Origin: Yinghuangia aomiensis
GTDB lineage: Bacteria > Actinomycetota > Actinomycetes > Streptomycetales > Streptomycetaceae
Length of the DNA: 64,000 nucleotides
Reading direction: 5' to 3'
Assembly: GCF_039542225.1 (NCBI RefSeq)
Contig: NZ_BAABHS010000031.1
Coordinates: 1-64,000 of the forward strand
The notes under the pieces were generated by a model that worked only from the letters and a program-made list of their open reading frames with translations, was not told the DNA's origin and did no database searches. Every line of letters starts with the position of its first letter. The stretch's first letter is position 1. Below, one piece after another: positions 43,443 through 52,507 of this stretch. A program made the translations under genes and the position numbers.

Positions 43443-44522
43443 TCACGCCGGCACCGATGCCTTCCCCCGCTCCGCTCCGCCCTCGTCGGCCATCCCCAGC
43501 GGCACGAACCCGGTGCCGAACCCGTTCGTGTCGACGAGCCGGCCGAGGCACTTCACGACCTGCAGCGTCATCGCCGAGTCCTGCACGGCCATCCGCGGAA
43601 AGCGGCGCGCCCAGTCGGCTTCCAGCAGGCCGGCGTCGGCCGCGGACCGCAGGTACATCACCAGGATCAGGTTCGCGGGGCCCGTGACCGTCGCACACAT
43701 CCGCACGTCCCCGCCCTCGGACAGCTCGGCGGCGGTGGCGTCCAGCTCGTCCGGCGGCACCCGCAGCCACCAGGTCGCCGTGCACGGCCAGCCGGTCAAC
43801 GACCGGGCGACCTCGCACCGGAACCGCGCATATCCGGCCCCCATCAGCCGTGAAAGCCGCCGCGCCACCGTCACGCCGCTCAGTCCCAGGCGCCGGGAGA
43901 GTTCGGCGGTGCTGAGCCGGCCGTCCGGCCCGAGCTGCCCGACGATCGCCAGGTCGTCGGCGTCCAGGGCGAACGGCGCCGGCGCGGTCACCCGGCCCAG
44001 CTCGACGAGCTGCCGCCGCTGGTCGCGGTCCAGCGCCCGCAGCCGCCACGCGGCCGAGTCCTTGTAGAGGCGCAGCGGCATCTGCACGCGGATCCCGGTG
44101 ATGCCCGGCACCGCGGGCAGCCGCACCTGGAGGTAGTGCGCGAGGCGCCCCGCGTCCGGCGCGTACACGCAGGCGAAGAGGTCGCGCCCCCCGGTCAGGT
44201 ACTCGATGTTGATGATGTTCGGCTGCCGCGACAGCTCGGCGGCCACGTGCGGGATGCGGCCGGGTGCGACGGTGATCTCGACCAGCACCGCCTTGCCGAC
44301 CTGCGAGGGAATCCCCTGCGGCACGCCCATGAAGCCGGTCATCCAGGCCGCCCCCGTCCCGGTCAGCCGCCGCCACCGCCGCGCCAGCGTGGCGGGAGCG
44401 GCGCCGAGGACCGGGGCCAGGTCGGACCAGGACGCGCGCGGCGCGAGCTGGAGGGCGTTCACCAGCGCCAGGTCGAGTTCATCCAGAGCATCGGGGCCGG
44501 GTGAGGCGTTCAAATCGCGCAT
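43443..44522 (-). CDS. Tandem-repeat Lrp/AsnC-family regulator
   Basis: A 359-residue protein made of two Lrp units in one chain. Unit 1 starts with DELDLALVNALQLAPRASWS, an HTH at ~16-60, and a RAM-like domain (EITVAPGRIPHVAAELSRQP). Unit 2 begins near 188 with DADDLAIVGQLGPDGRLSTA, then LGLSGVTVARRLSRLMGAGY and a second RAM domain. Double Lrp proteins are known in streptomycetes and act as a pseudo-dimer. It is divergent from the GH3 gene, which it may control in response to an amino acid or other ligand. Confidence 0.9.
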   Translation of the reverse strand: MRDLNASPGPDALDELDLALVNALQLAPRASWSDLAPVLGAAPATLARRWRRLTGTGAAWMTGFMGVPQGIPSQVGKAVLVEITVAPGRIPHVAAELSRQPNIINIEYLTGGRDLFACVYAPDAGRLAHYLQVRLPAVPGITGIRVQMPLRLYKDSAAWRLRALDRDQRRQLVELGRVTAPAPFALDADDLAIVGQLGPDGRLSTAELSRRLGLSGVTVARRLSRLMGAGYARFRCEVARSLTGWPCTATWWLRVPPDELDATAAELSEGGDVRMCATVTGPANLILVMYLRSAADAGLLEADWARRFPRMAVQDSAMTLQVVKCLGRLVDTNGFGTGFVPLGMADEGGAERGKASVPA

Positions 44523-44641
44523 CGGTAGGGCCCCTCAGGACGACTTCGGCCATCCGCGCGGACGTGCGGCGTGCACCGGCAACTCTGGCGGTGATCCCCG
44601 GCCGGTCCGTGTACCGCCGACGACACCCGCAAGGACGAACG

Positions 44642-46504
44642 GTGAAACTGCTGCGCCATCACGACGGGACGTTGTTCCGCGATCTGAACCACAACGGCAC
44701 GATGGAGCCGTACGAGGACCCGCGCCTGCCCGTGGCGGACCGGGTCGCGGACCTGCTCGCCCGCATGACGTTGGCCGAAAAGGCCGCGCAGATGTGCCAC
44801 GGGCGCATTTTTACCCTCAACCCCGGCGTGTTCCCAGAGGAATCCGCCGAGCTGAGCGACCTGGGCATCACCAACTTCCTGCTGATGACCATGCCCGGGC
44901 CGGGGGTGATGGCCCGCTGGAACAATCACCTGCAAGATCTGGCGGCGGCTCGGCGGCTCGGCATCCCGGTCACGCTGGCGTCCGACCCGCGGCACGGCTT
45001 CGCGGCGAATCCGCTGGTCGCGCATCTGACCGGCGGGTTCAGCCGCGGTCCGGAGCCGATCGGGCTGGCCGCGACGGCCGACGGCGCACTCGTCGAGGAG
45101 TTCGCCGCCGCGGCGGCGCGCGAGCTGCGCGCGGTGGGCATCCGGGTCGCGGTGCACCCGATGGCGGACCTGGCGACCGAGCCGCGGTGGGCGCGGATCC
45201 ACGGCACGTTCGGCGAGGACGCCGGCCTGGCGTCGCGGATGCTCGTCGCGTACATCCAGGGCTTCCAGGGCGGCGCGGACCTGGGGCCGGACAGCGTCGC
45301 GTGCATGGTCAAGCACTTCCCGGGCGGCGGGGCGACCGCGGACGGTGAGGACCCGCACTTCTCGTACGGCCGCTTCGGCGCCTATCCGGGCGGCAACCTC
45401 GACTACCACCTGCGGCCGTTCCGGGCCGCGCTGGAGGCCGGCTGCGCGCAGGTCATGCCCGGCTACGGCATCCCGGCCGGCACGGGCATGGCGGAGGTCG
45501 GCGCGTGCTTCAACCGCGACGTCCTCGTCGGGCTGCTGCGTGAGCGCTTCGGCTTCGACGGCGTCATCTGCACCGACTTCAACCTGCTCGCCGGGATGAC
45601 GATCCCCGGCCGCGGCACGCTGCCCGCCCGCAACTGGGGCGTCGAGCACCTGCCGCTGGAGGAGCAGGTGCGGATGCTGCTCGACGCGGACGTGGACCAG
45701 TTCGGCGGCGAGACGCGGCCGGAGCTGATCGTGGACGCGGTGCGGTCCGGCGCGGTGACCGAGGTGCGGATCGACGCGTCGGTGCGGCGGATCCTGCGCG
45801 ACAAGTTCCGGCTCGGGCTGTTCGACGACCCGTACGTCGACGCGGACGCCGCCGAGGAGCTGGTGGGCGCCGCGGAAACGCGCGCGCTCGGGCGGACCGT
45901 CCAACAGCGCGCCCTCGTCCGGCTGACCGGGGATCCGCTGCCCGCGGGCGGCCGGATCTACGTGGAGAACGTCGGCCCGGAGGCCGCCGCCGCGTACGGC
46001 ACCGTCGTCGCCCGACCCGAGGACGCCGACGCCGCGGTCGTGCGCCTCGGCGCCCCTTACGAGGAACGCGACGGCTTCCTGGAGGGCGGCTTCCACGCCG
46101 GGTCCCTGGAGTTCCCGGCCGAGGAACTCGACCGGCTCCGCAAGCTCGGCGCCGCGGTGCCGCTCGCGGTGAGCGTGTGCCTCGACCGGCCGGCGGTGCT
46201 CACCGGGCTGGTGGACGGCACGGCGCTGCTGCTCGGCGACTTCGGCGCGGCGGACGACCTCGTGCTGGACGTCGTGTTCGGCCGCGCGCAGGCCGTCGGG
46301 CGGCTGCCGTTCGACCTGCCGTCGTCGATGCGCGCCGTCGAGGAATCGCGCGAGGACGTGCCGTTCGACACCGCCGACCCGCTGTTCCGGTTCGGGCACC
46401 CGTCCGCGCCGCGCACCACCCCCGACGCACCGCCCGGCAGATCAGCCGGCACAGGACCCCACGCACAGCCCGACGCTTCTGCAGAAGGCGAGGACTACGC
46501 GTGA
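44642..46504 (+). CDS. Glycoside hydrolase family 3 enzyme
   Basis: A 620-residue GH3 protein. The N-terminal barrel shows RVADLLARMTLAEKAAQMCH, SDPRHGFAANPLVAHLTGG, the VKHFPGGGATADGEDPH site (His/Lys substrate contacts) and the nucleophile Asp in DGVICTDFNLLAG (~311). A second domain follows, with LGRTVQQRALVRLTGDPLPA. No signal peptide is seen, so it should be cytosolic and act on imported beta-glucosides or similar. GTG at 44642 has AAGGACGAAC ahead. A small membrane-protein gene overlaps its stop by GTGA. Confidence 0.9.
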   Translation: MKLLRHHDGTLFRDLNHNGTMEPYEDPRLPVADRVADLLARMTLAEKAAQMCHGRIFTLNPGVFPEESAELSDLGITNFLLMTMPGPGVMARWNNHLQDLAAARRLGIPVTLASDPRHGFAANPLVAHLTGGFSRGPEPIGLAATADGALVEEFAAAAARELRAVGIRVAVHPMADLATEPRWARIHGTFGEDAGLASRMLVAYIQGFQGGADLGPDSVACMVKHFPGGGATADGEDPHFSYGRFGAYPGGNLDYHLRPFRAALEAGCAQVMPGYGIPAGTGMAEVGACFNRDVLVGLLRERFGFDGVICTDFNLLAGMTIPGRGTLPARNWGVEHLPLEEQVRMLLDADVDQFGGETRPELIVDAVRSGAVTEVRIDASVRRILRDKFRLGLFDDPYVDADAAEELVGAAETRALGRTVQQRALVRLTGDPLPAGGRIYVENVGPEAAAAYGTVVARPEDADAAVVRLGAPYEERDGFLEGGFHAGSLEFPAEELDRLRKLGAAVPLAVSVCLDRPAVLTGLVDGTALLLGDFGAADDLVLDVVFGRAQAVGRLPFDLPSSMRAVEESREDVPFDTADPLFRFGHPSAPRTTPDAPPGRSAGTGPHAQPDASAEGEDYA

Positions 46505-46698
46505 TCCGCTCCCTCGCGCGTCCCACGCGGATCGCCGCCGCGGGCGTGTGGCTGACCTGCGCGGTGGCGATGGCCGGCGTGGCTGGGCCGGCGTAGATGG
46601 GCGCGGCGACCCTGCTCTACCTGGTGGCGGCGTTCGGCCGGTTGTCCGACTTTCAGGGCGTATTGTCCGTACGACGCGACGAGACCGCCGGGGCTTAG
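46501..46698 (+). pseudogene. Small two-helix membrane protein interrupted by in-frame TAG
   Basis: From the GTG at 46501, overlapping the GH3 stop as GTGA, 31 codons are read to a TAG (46594-46596). The same frame then reads ATG and 33 more codons to TAG at 46696. Both halves carry a hydrophobic segment (IAAAGVWLTCAVAMAGVAG and AATLLYLVAAFGRL). One TGG-to-TAG change would explain the break, giving a 64-residue protein; alternatively the two halves are separate tiny genes. I do not recognise the family. Confidence 0.45.
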
Positions 46699-46756
46699 GC
46701 GGAGCGCTCGGCGGCTCTGCGGCGGGGATCCCGCCGACGCGCCGCAGAAACCGGCT

Positions 46757-46791
46757 TTGCATGTTCATGCGAAACCCTGCATACTCTTCCC
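46757..46791 (+). promoter_or_regulatory. argG promoter with ARG-box-like palindrome, likely leaderless
   Basis: TTGCAT (46757-46762), a 17-bp spacer and CATACT (46780-46785) make a -35/-10 pair, with the argG ATG 7 bases after the -10, so transcription would start at the start codon. There is no ribosome site. GCATG-TT-CATGC at 46759-46770 and a second TGCAT at 46778 resemble ArgR half-sites of streptomycetes. Confidence 0.6.
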
Positions 46792-48249
46792 ATGTCCAAG
46801 GTCCTCACCTCTCTTCCCGCGGGCGAGCGGGTCGGCATTGCCTTCTCCGGCGGGCTCGACACGTCGGTCGCGGTCGCGTGGATGCGCGACAAGGGTGCCG
46901 TCCCGTGCACCTACACCGCCGACATCGGCCAGTACGACGAGCCCGACATCGCGTCGGTGCCCGGCCGCGCCAAGACGTACGGCGCCGAGGTCGCACGCCT
47001 GGTCGACTGCCGTGCGGCGCTGGTCGAGGAGGGCCTGGCCGCGCTCGCCTGCGGCGCGTTCCACATCCGCTCCGGCGGCCGCGCCTACTTCAACACGACG
47101 CCGCTCGGCCGCGCCGTCACGGGCACCCTGCTGGTGCAGGCCATGCTCGAGGACGACGTGCAGATCTGGGGCGACGGGTCGACGTTCAAGGGCAACGACA
47201 TCGAGCGGTTCTACCGCTACGGCCTGCTCGCCAACCCGAACCTGCGGATCTACAAGCCCTGGCTCGACGCGGACTTCGTGACCGAGCTGGGCGGCCGCAA
47301 GGAAATGTCCGAGTGGCTGGTCGCGCACGACCTCCCCTACCGGGACAGCACCGAGAAGGCCTACTCGACGGACGCCAACATCTGGGGCGCCACCCACGAG
47401 GCCAAGACCCTCGAGCACCTGGACACCGGCGTCGAGACCGTCGACCCGATCATGGGCGTGCGGTTCTGGGACCCCTCCGTGGAGATCCCCACCGAGGACG
47501 TCACGATCGGCTTCGTGCAGGGCCGCCCGGTCAGCATCAACGGCAAGGAGTTCCCCTCCGCCGTCGACCTGGTCATGGAAGCCAACGCCATCGGCGGCCG
47601 GCACGGCCTGGGCATGTCGGACCAGATCGAGAACCGGATCATCGAGGCCAAGAGCCGCGGCATCTACGAGGCGCCGGGCATGGCTCTGCTGCACGCCGCC
47701 TACGAGCGGCTGGTCAACGCGATCCACAACGAGGACACCCTCGCGCAGTACCACATCGAAGGCCGCCGCCTCGGCCGCCTGATGTACGAGGGCCGCTGGC
47801 TGGACCCGCAGGCGCTGATGGTCCGCGAGTCGCTCCAGCGGTGGGTCGGCGCGGCCGTCACCGGCGAGGTCACCCTGCGGCTGCGCCGCGGCGAGGACTA
47901 CTCGATCCTCAACACCACCGGCCCGGCGTTCAGCTACCACCCGGACAAGCTGTCGATGGAGCGCACCGAGGACGCCGCGTTCGGCCCGGTCGACCGGATC
48001 GGCCAGCTGACCATGCGCAACCTCGACATCGCCGACTCGCGCGCCAAGCTGGAGCTCTACACCGGCATCGGCCTGATCGGCACCGCGCACCCCGCGATGG
48101 GCGCCGCCCAGGCGGCCGCGACCGGCCTGATCGGCAACCTGCCCGAGGGCGGCGCCGAGGCCATCGCGGCCCGCGGCGAGGTCGACGAGGAAGAGCAGAT
48201 CGAGGACCAGCTGCTGGACCGCGCCGCGATGGAATTCGGCGTGGACTAA
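46792..48249 (+). CDS. argG: Argininosuccinate synthase
   Basis: A 485-residue ArgG of the longer type. Seen: the PP-loop AFSGGLDTSVAVAWMRDKGA (~17-36), YTADIGQYDEPDIASVPGRA, FNTTPLGRAVTGTLLVQAM, GDGSTFKGNDIERFYRYG and STDANIWGATHEAKTLEHLD. It joins citrulline and aspartate with ATP to form argininosuccinate in arginine synthesis. No other arg gene is adjacent. Translation seems leaderless, and ArgR control is suggested by the promoter palindrome. A strong terminator follows. Confidence 0.97.
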   Translation: MSKVLTSLPAGERVGIAFSGGLDTSVAVAWMRDKGAVPCTYTADIGQYDEPDIASVPGRAKTYGAEVARLVDCRAALVEEGLAALACGAFHIRSGGRAYFNTTPLGRAVTGTLLVQAMLEDDVQIWGDGSTFKGNDIERFYRYGLLANPNLRIYKPWLDADFVTELGGRKEMSEWLVAHDLPYRDSTEKAYSTDANIWGATHEAKTLEHLDTGVETVDPIMGVRFWDPSVEIPTEDVTIGFVQGRPVSINGKEFPSAVDLVMEANAIGGRHGLGMSDQIENRIIEAKSRGIYEAPGMALLHAAYERLVNAIHNEDTLAQYHIEGRRLGRLMYEGRWLDPQALMVRESLQRWVGAAVTGEVTLRLRRGEDYSILNTTGPAFSYHPDKLSMERTEDAAFGPVDRIGQLTMRNLDIADSRAKLELYTGIGLIGTAHPAMGAAQAAATGLIGNLPEGGAEAIAARGEVDEEEQIEDQLLDRAAMEFGVD

Positions 48250-48650
48250 GCCGGACGCGCCGAATCCGGACGACCGCGATCCGGACGGCACCCCGCGCAC
48301 ACGACGCCGGGCTCCGCAAGGGCACTGCCCTTGCGGAGCCCGGCGTTTCGCGTTGTCGCGCACGGGAGGCGGCCACCGGTCGGAACGTTCCCCGTCGAGA
48401 CGCGGCCACGGACGGAAGCCGGACACGGGAGGCCGCGCACGGACGAGCGCGTGGCGAAGTGATCGCGTAGGCGGACGGGCCGGCGCGGGCGGGCCCGCAC
48501 CAGCCGCGCCCAGGCAAGCGGGCGAGTCGGCGGGGATTCGGCGGAATTGGGGCGTGTCTCGGCTGGGGCGGTTCGGGGGGTGGGGAAACGGGCACTGGAG
48601 CGCCTGCTCACGACGCCCGTCGGCGCGCCACACCCACCCCAGGAGCCTTC
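48250..48650. other. Gene-free stretch after argG
   Basis: Holds the argG terminator at 48305-48345. The rest is GC-rich with no convincing gene or operator on either strand; the promoter of the GT-C gene at 48651 must lie here but I cannot point to it. Confidence 0.6.
48305..48345 (+). terminator. Strong terminator of argG
   Basis: A perfect 19-bp stem with the 3-base loop ACT, followed by TTT, beginning 56 bp after the argG stop. Confidence 0.9.
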
Positions 48651-50429
48651 GTGACCACCGCCACGGCGATCTCCGCCGCACCCGCGGAATCCACCGTTCC
48701 GGAGTCCCCGCGCGTACCCCGCGCCCGGTGGGGGAACGCGCTTGCCGTCGTGCTGCCCGTCCTCGCCCTGGCGGTGCTCGGGTGGCGGCACCGTGCGCTC
48801 ACCGACGACGGCACGATCTTCCTGCGGACCGTCCGGCAGATCCTCGCCGGGCACGGGCCCACCGTGAACCTGAGCGAGCGCGTCGAAGCCGACACCAGCA
48901 CGCTGTGGCAGTGGCTGCTCGTCGCGTTCGGTGCGGTGACCCCCGGCGACCTCGGCTTCACCGCGGTCCTCGCCGGCATCCTCCTCACCGCCGCGGGGTT
49001 CGCGGTCGCGCTCGACGCCACCCGTCGCCTGCACACCGCGGCCGGCCCGCGGCACCTGCTGCCCGCCGGGGCGCTCGTGCTGCTCGCCGTCCCGGTGTTC
49101 TGGGACTTCGCCGGGTCCGGACTGGACAGTGGGCTGGGCACGTTCTGGCTCGCCGGATGCTGGTGGCTGCTGGTCCGCGCGTACCGCTCCCCCGAGGCCC
49201 GCGGCCGGGCGGGGTACGCGGTGTGGGCGGGTCTCGGATTCCTCGTCCGGCCCGACTACGCGATCACGACGGTGGTGTTCCTCGCCGGACTGTGGTGGGT
49301 GCGGCGGCCCCGTCCGCGGCAGGCCGCCGGGCAACTCGCCGCGGCACTCGCACTGCCCGCCGCGTACGAGGTGTTCCGGGCGGGCTACTACGGCCTGCTC
49401 GTTCCGATGCCCGGCCTCACCAAGGAGCCGGGCGACAGCGATCCCGTCCGCGGGCTGCGCTACGCGGCGGACTTCGCCGGGCCGCTGTGGCTGTACGTGC
49501 CCCTCGCCCTCCTGGGTGCCTTGGCCGTGGCGCACTTGCTCCGCTCCCGTCCGGCGCCCGTCCGGTGGGTCGTGCCGCTCGTCCCGGTCGCGGCCGCCGC
49601 GCTGCACGCCGGGTACGTCGTGCGGATCGGCGGCGACTACATGCACGGACGCATGCTGCTCCCCGCCCTGTTCCTCGCGCTGGTGCCGGTCCTGCTGGTG
49701 CCCGTGCGCGCCGGGACGATCGCGGTCGCGGCGGCGACGTCCGTATGGGCCGTGGCCGTGGTCGGGCCGTGGCATCCGGCGGCGTACCACGCTCGGGACA
49801 CCACGATTTCGATCCGGGTCCGGGACAGCGACATCGCACTGACCGGTTCGCCGAACGCCGACCACGTCGCCGCGTGGACGGCCGCGTTCCCGAAGCTGCG
49901 CGACGCGGTTGCGGCGGGCATGGCCGCCGACCGCCCCGTGCTCGTCCGCCTCGCCCCCGACATGAGCGTCGGGCAACTGCTGCCGCTCGGCCCCGGGCAC
50001 GGGTCGAGCCGGGTGTCGTTCCCCGGCGGATTCCTCGGCGTCACCGGCGCGTTGGTGCCGCTCGACCAGTACATCGTGGAGACCTGGGGCCTCGCCAACA
50101 CCGTCGGCGCCCACCTGGAGTACGCACCCGGCGCGCACCGCAACTGGCCCGGGCACCGCAAGCCCCTCGGCGACGTGTGGCTGCTCGCGCTGGAACTGGA
50201 CCCGTCGGTCACCGACGTCCCCGGGATCGCCGCCGTGACCCCGGCATCGCTGGCCGCCGCCCGGCACGCGCTCGGGTGCGGGGACCTGCGCGAACTCCTC
50301 GCGTCCGTCCGCGAACCCCTCACCGCGTCCCGCTTCCTCCGCAACCTGACCGGGGCCTACCACCGCACGGCGCTGCGCATCCCCCGCGACCCGTTCGCCG
50401 CGGAGGCGAAATTCTGCGGAGCGCACTGA
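48651..50429 (+). CDS. AftB/ZomB-like GT-C membrane glycosyltransferase
   Basis: A 592-residue protein with about 9-10 membrane helices in the first 400 residues and a soluble C-terminal part. The first extracytoplasmic loop holds ALTDDGTIFLRTVRQILAGH, whose Asp-Asp matches the catalytic acidic pair of AftB-type arabinofuranosyltransferases, followed by the NLSERVEADTSTLWQWLL pattern. GGDYMHGRMLLPALFLALVP is another shared stretch. In mycobacteria AftB adds terminal arabinose to cell-wall arabinan using decaprenyl-phosphoryl-arabinose. Outside mycolic-acid bacteria the acceptor is unknown. GTG at 48651 has AGGAG ahead. Confidence 0.82.
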   Translation: MTTATAISAAPAESTVPESPRVPRARWGNALAVVLPVLALAVLGWRHRALTDDGTIFLRTVRQILAGHGPTVNLSERVEADTSTLWQWLLVAFGAVTPGDLGFTAVLAGILLTAAGFAVALDATRRLHTAAGPRHLLPAGALVLLAVPVFWDFAGSGLDSGLGTFWLAGCWWLLVRAYRSPEARGRAGYAVWAGLGFLVRPDYAITTVVFLAGLWWVRRPRPRQAAGQLAAALALPAAYEVFRAGYYGLLVPMPGLTKEPGDSDPVRGLRYAADFAGPLWLYVPLALLGALAVAHLLRSRPAPVRWVVPLVPVAAAALHAGYVVRIGGDYMHGRMLLPALFLALVPVLLVPVRAGTIAVAAATSVWAVAVVGPWHPAAYHARDTTISIRVRDSDIALTGSPNADHVAAWTAAFPKLRDAVAAGMAADRPVLVRLAPDMSVGQLLPLGPGHGSSRVSFPGGFLGVTGALVPLDQYIVETWGLANTVGAHLEYAPGAHRNWPGHRKPLGDVWLLALELDPSVTDVPGIAAVTPASLAAARHALGCGDLRELLASVREPLTASRFLRNLTGAYHRTALRIPRDPFAAEAKFCGAH

Positions 50430-50585
50430 CGGCGTCCAGGAGGCCAGGCCCCCGGCATGGGGGGTCTGGCCCCACCTTTCCCCGGGGGTCGGTCCGCCGC
50501 AGTCCGGGGGCTCGCCGGATCGAAGCAGCACCATCCGCGCACCTAGCGTCGCCAGGGAACCCGCAATCCGCTCCCGGGAGTTCCC

Positions 50586-51638
50586 ATGGCACCGACCGCA
50601 CTGGCCGCCCCTGCCCCACCGAAGACCGCGGAGGAACGGCGGCGCGGCAGCGACTTCGCCCCGCTCCTCGCCGACCTCAAGACCGCCGGGCTGCTGGACC
50701 GCCGCCCGCTCCGCTACGCGCTGTCGATCGGCACCGGTATCGCGCTGCTCGTCGGCACGTTCGCCGGCGTCGCGCTGCTCGGCGACAGCTGGTGGCAGCT
50801 CGCGCTGGCCGTTCCGGCCGCGCTGTTCGGGGTGCGGGCGATGTTCGTCGGCCACGACGCCGGACACCGCCAGATCGGCCGAAGCCACCGCACCGACCGG
50901 GCGATGGCGCTGCTGCACGGCAATCTCCTCATGGGCATGAGCAGCGGCTGGTGGATCGCCAAGCACAACCGGCACCACGCCAACCCGAACCACCTCGACA
51001 AGGACCCGGACGTGCGGGCCGGCGTCCTGGTGTGGGACGCCGGACAGGCCGCCTCCCGGCGCGGCTTCGCCGGATGGCTGACCCGGCACCAGGCGCGGCT
51101 GTTCCTCCCGCTGCTGCTCCTCGAAGGCCTCAACCTGAAGATCGGCAGCATCGTCGATCTGCGGAACCGGTCGCGTGCGGAGCGGCGCGTCGAAGGGGCG
51201 CTGATCGCGGCGAACGCCGGCCTGTACTTCGGGGTGTTGTTCTCGGCGATGTCTCCCGGCAAGGCGATCGCGTTCCTCCTGCTCCAGCACGCGCTGATGG
51301 GGGTGCACCTGGGCCTCGTGTTCGCGCCGAACCACAAGGGCATGCCGATGCCGGGTCCGGGCGAGAAGTGGGACCACCTGCGCCGCCAGGTGCTGACGTC
51401 CCGCAACGTGCGCGGCGGCCGCGTCACCGACTGGCTGATGGGCGGGCTCAACTACCAGATCGAGCACCACCTGGTGCCGAACATGCCGCGGTTCGGCCTG
51501 CGGCGGGCGCAGCCGATCGTGCGGGCGTACTGCGCGCGCCTGGGGGTGCCGTACCTGGAGACCGGGGCGGTGGAGTCGTACCGGCAGGCGCTGTCCCACA
51601 TGCACGGGGTCGGCGCGGGGCTGCGGACGTCACACTGA
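50586..51638 (+). CDS. Membrane fatty acid desaturase
   Basis: A 350-residue diiron desaturase with all three His boxes: HDAGH (~90-94), HNRHH (~127-131) and QIEHH (~291-295), embedded in four or so hydrophobic segments (ALLVGTFAGVALLG and others). A Q at the start of the third box is typical of acyl-lipid (front-end-like) desaturases. It would introduce a cis double bond into membrane lipid chains, using O2 and reductant. GGGAG precedes the ATG at 50586. The SDR gene follows by 71 bp. Confidence 0.93.
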   Translation: MAPTALAAPAPPKTAEERRRGSDFAPLLADLKTAGLLDRRPLRYALSIGTGIALLVGTFAGVALLGDSWWQLALAVPAALFGVRAMFVGHDAGHRQIGRSHRTDRAMALLHGNLLMGMSSGWWIAKHNRHHANPNHLDKDPDVRAGVLVWDAGQAASRRGFAGWLTRHQARLFLPLLLLEGLNLKIGSIVDLRNRSRAERRVEGALIAANAGLYFGVLFSAMSPGKAIAFLLLQHALMGVHLGLVFAPNHKGMPMPGPGEKWDHLRRQVLTSRNVRGGRVTDWLMGGLNYQIEHHLVPNMPRFGLRRAQPIVRAYCARLGVPYLETGAVESYRQALSHMHGVGAGLRTSH

Positions 51639-51644
51639 GCCCGC

Positions 51645-51673
51645 TTGTCTATTTGACTTGGTCAAGATACAAA
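51645..51673 (+). promoter_or_regulatory. Candidate promoter with TTGAC-TTG-GTCAA operator
   Basis: TTGTCT (51645-51650) and TACAAA (51668-51673) are 17 bp apart. A TTGAC/GTCAA palindrome at 51653-51665 sits inside that spacer, the normal position for a repressor site. It is in front of the SDR-phosphotransferase pair. Confidence 0.45.
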
Positions 51674-51709
51674 CCGCCTGATCGGCACGGCAGAACGGAA
51701 GGCGGTCGT

Positions 51710-52507
51710 ATGGGCAGGGACGGCAAGGGCACGGGCGCCCTCGACGGCTCGCGGATCCTGATCATCGGTGCGTCCTCGGGAATCGGCCGCGCGCTCGGCG
51801 CGCAGGCCGCGGAGGCGGGCGCCGCGGTGGCGTTCGCGGCGCGGCGGGCCGACCGGGTGGAGGCGGCCGCGGCGGAGGCGGGCGGCGGCGCGGTCGCATT
51901 GCGGTGCGACGTCCGCGACGAGGATTCCTGCGCGGCCGTGGTCGCGGACGCCGCCGCGGCGCTCGGCGGCCTGGACGCGGTGGTGTACGCGGCGGCCGTC
52001 GACGTGCTGTGCCGCGTCGCGGACGCCGACATGGACACGTGGGCGGACACCTTCGCCACCAACGTCTTCGGCGCGGCACGTGTCACCGCCGCCGCGCTCC
52101 CCCACCTGCGCGCGTCGGGAGGCCGGGCGGTGCTGGTGTCCGCGTCGTCGGTCGACCGGCCGCTGCCGGGCATGGGCGTGTACGCGGCCAGCAAGGCCGC
52201 CCTGGAAGCGATGGCCCGCGCGTGGCAGGCCGAGCACCCCGACGTCTGCGTCGCGAACGTCCGGATCGGCTCGGCGCTCGGCAGCGACATCATGGCGTCG
52301 TGGGACCGCGACCTGCTCCTCGAACTGTCCCCGCAGTGGCAGGCCTTGGGCTACGTCCACGACAACGGACCGGGCGGCCCGATGACCCTCGACCAGGCCG
52401 CCGCGGCGATCCTCGGCGTCCTGACGTCCCCGGTGTGGCTGCGCGACGTGACCGCGGTGTCCGCCCCGGCGGCCGCGAACGGCGCGGCGGGAAGGGCGGC
52501 GTCGTGA
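51710..52507 (+). CDS. Short-chain dehydrogenase/reductase
   Basis: A 265-residue classical SDR: cofactor motif IIGASSGIGRALG (~18-30), the Asp in ALRCDVRDEDS, SASSVDRPLPGMGVYAASKA with the catalytic Ser and YxxxK, and a C-terminal PMTLDQAAAAILGVL. It uses NAD(P)(H) on an alcohol or ketone. Its stop overlaps the next gene's GTG as GTGA, so a phosphotransferase-like protein is co-made. A palindrome in the candidate promoter suggests control by a repressor not encoded nearby. Confidence 0.92.
   Translation: MGRDGKGTGALDGSRILIIGASSGIGRALGAQAAEAGAAVAFAARRADRVEAAAAEAGGGAVALRCDVRDEDSCAAVVADAAAALGGLDAVVYAAAVDVLCRVADADMDTWADTFATNVFGAARVTAAALPHLRASGGRAVLVSASSVDRPLPGMGVYAASKAALEAMARAWQAEHPDVCVANVRIGSALGSDIMASWDRDLLLELSPQWQALGYVHDNGPGGPMTLDQAAAAILGVLTSPVWLRDVTAVSAPAAANGAAGRAAS

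Noticed and set aside
48353..52507. A 1384-codon frame running from after argG through the GT-C and desaturase genes into the SDR
   Set aside because: Only its last part (the SDR from 51710) is a recognisable protein. The rest is out of frame with two clear genes.
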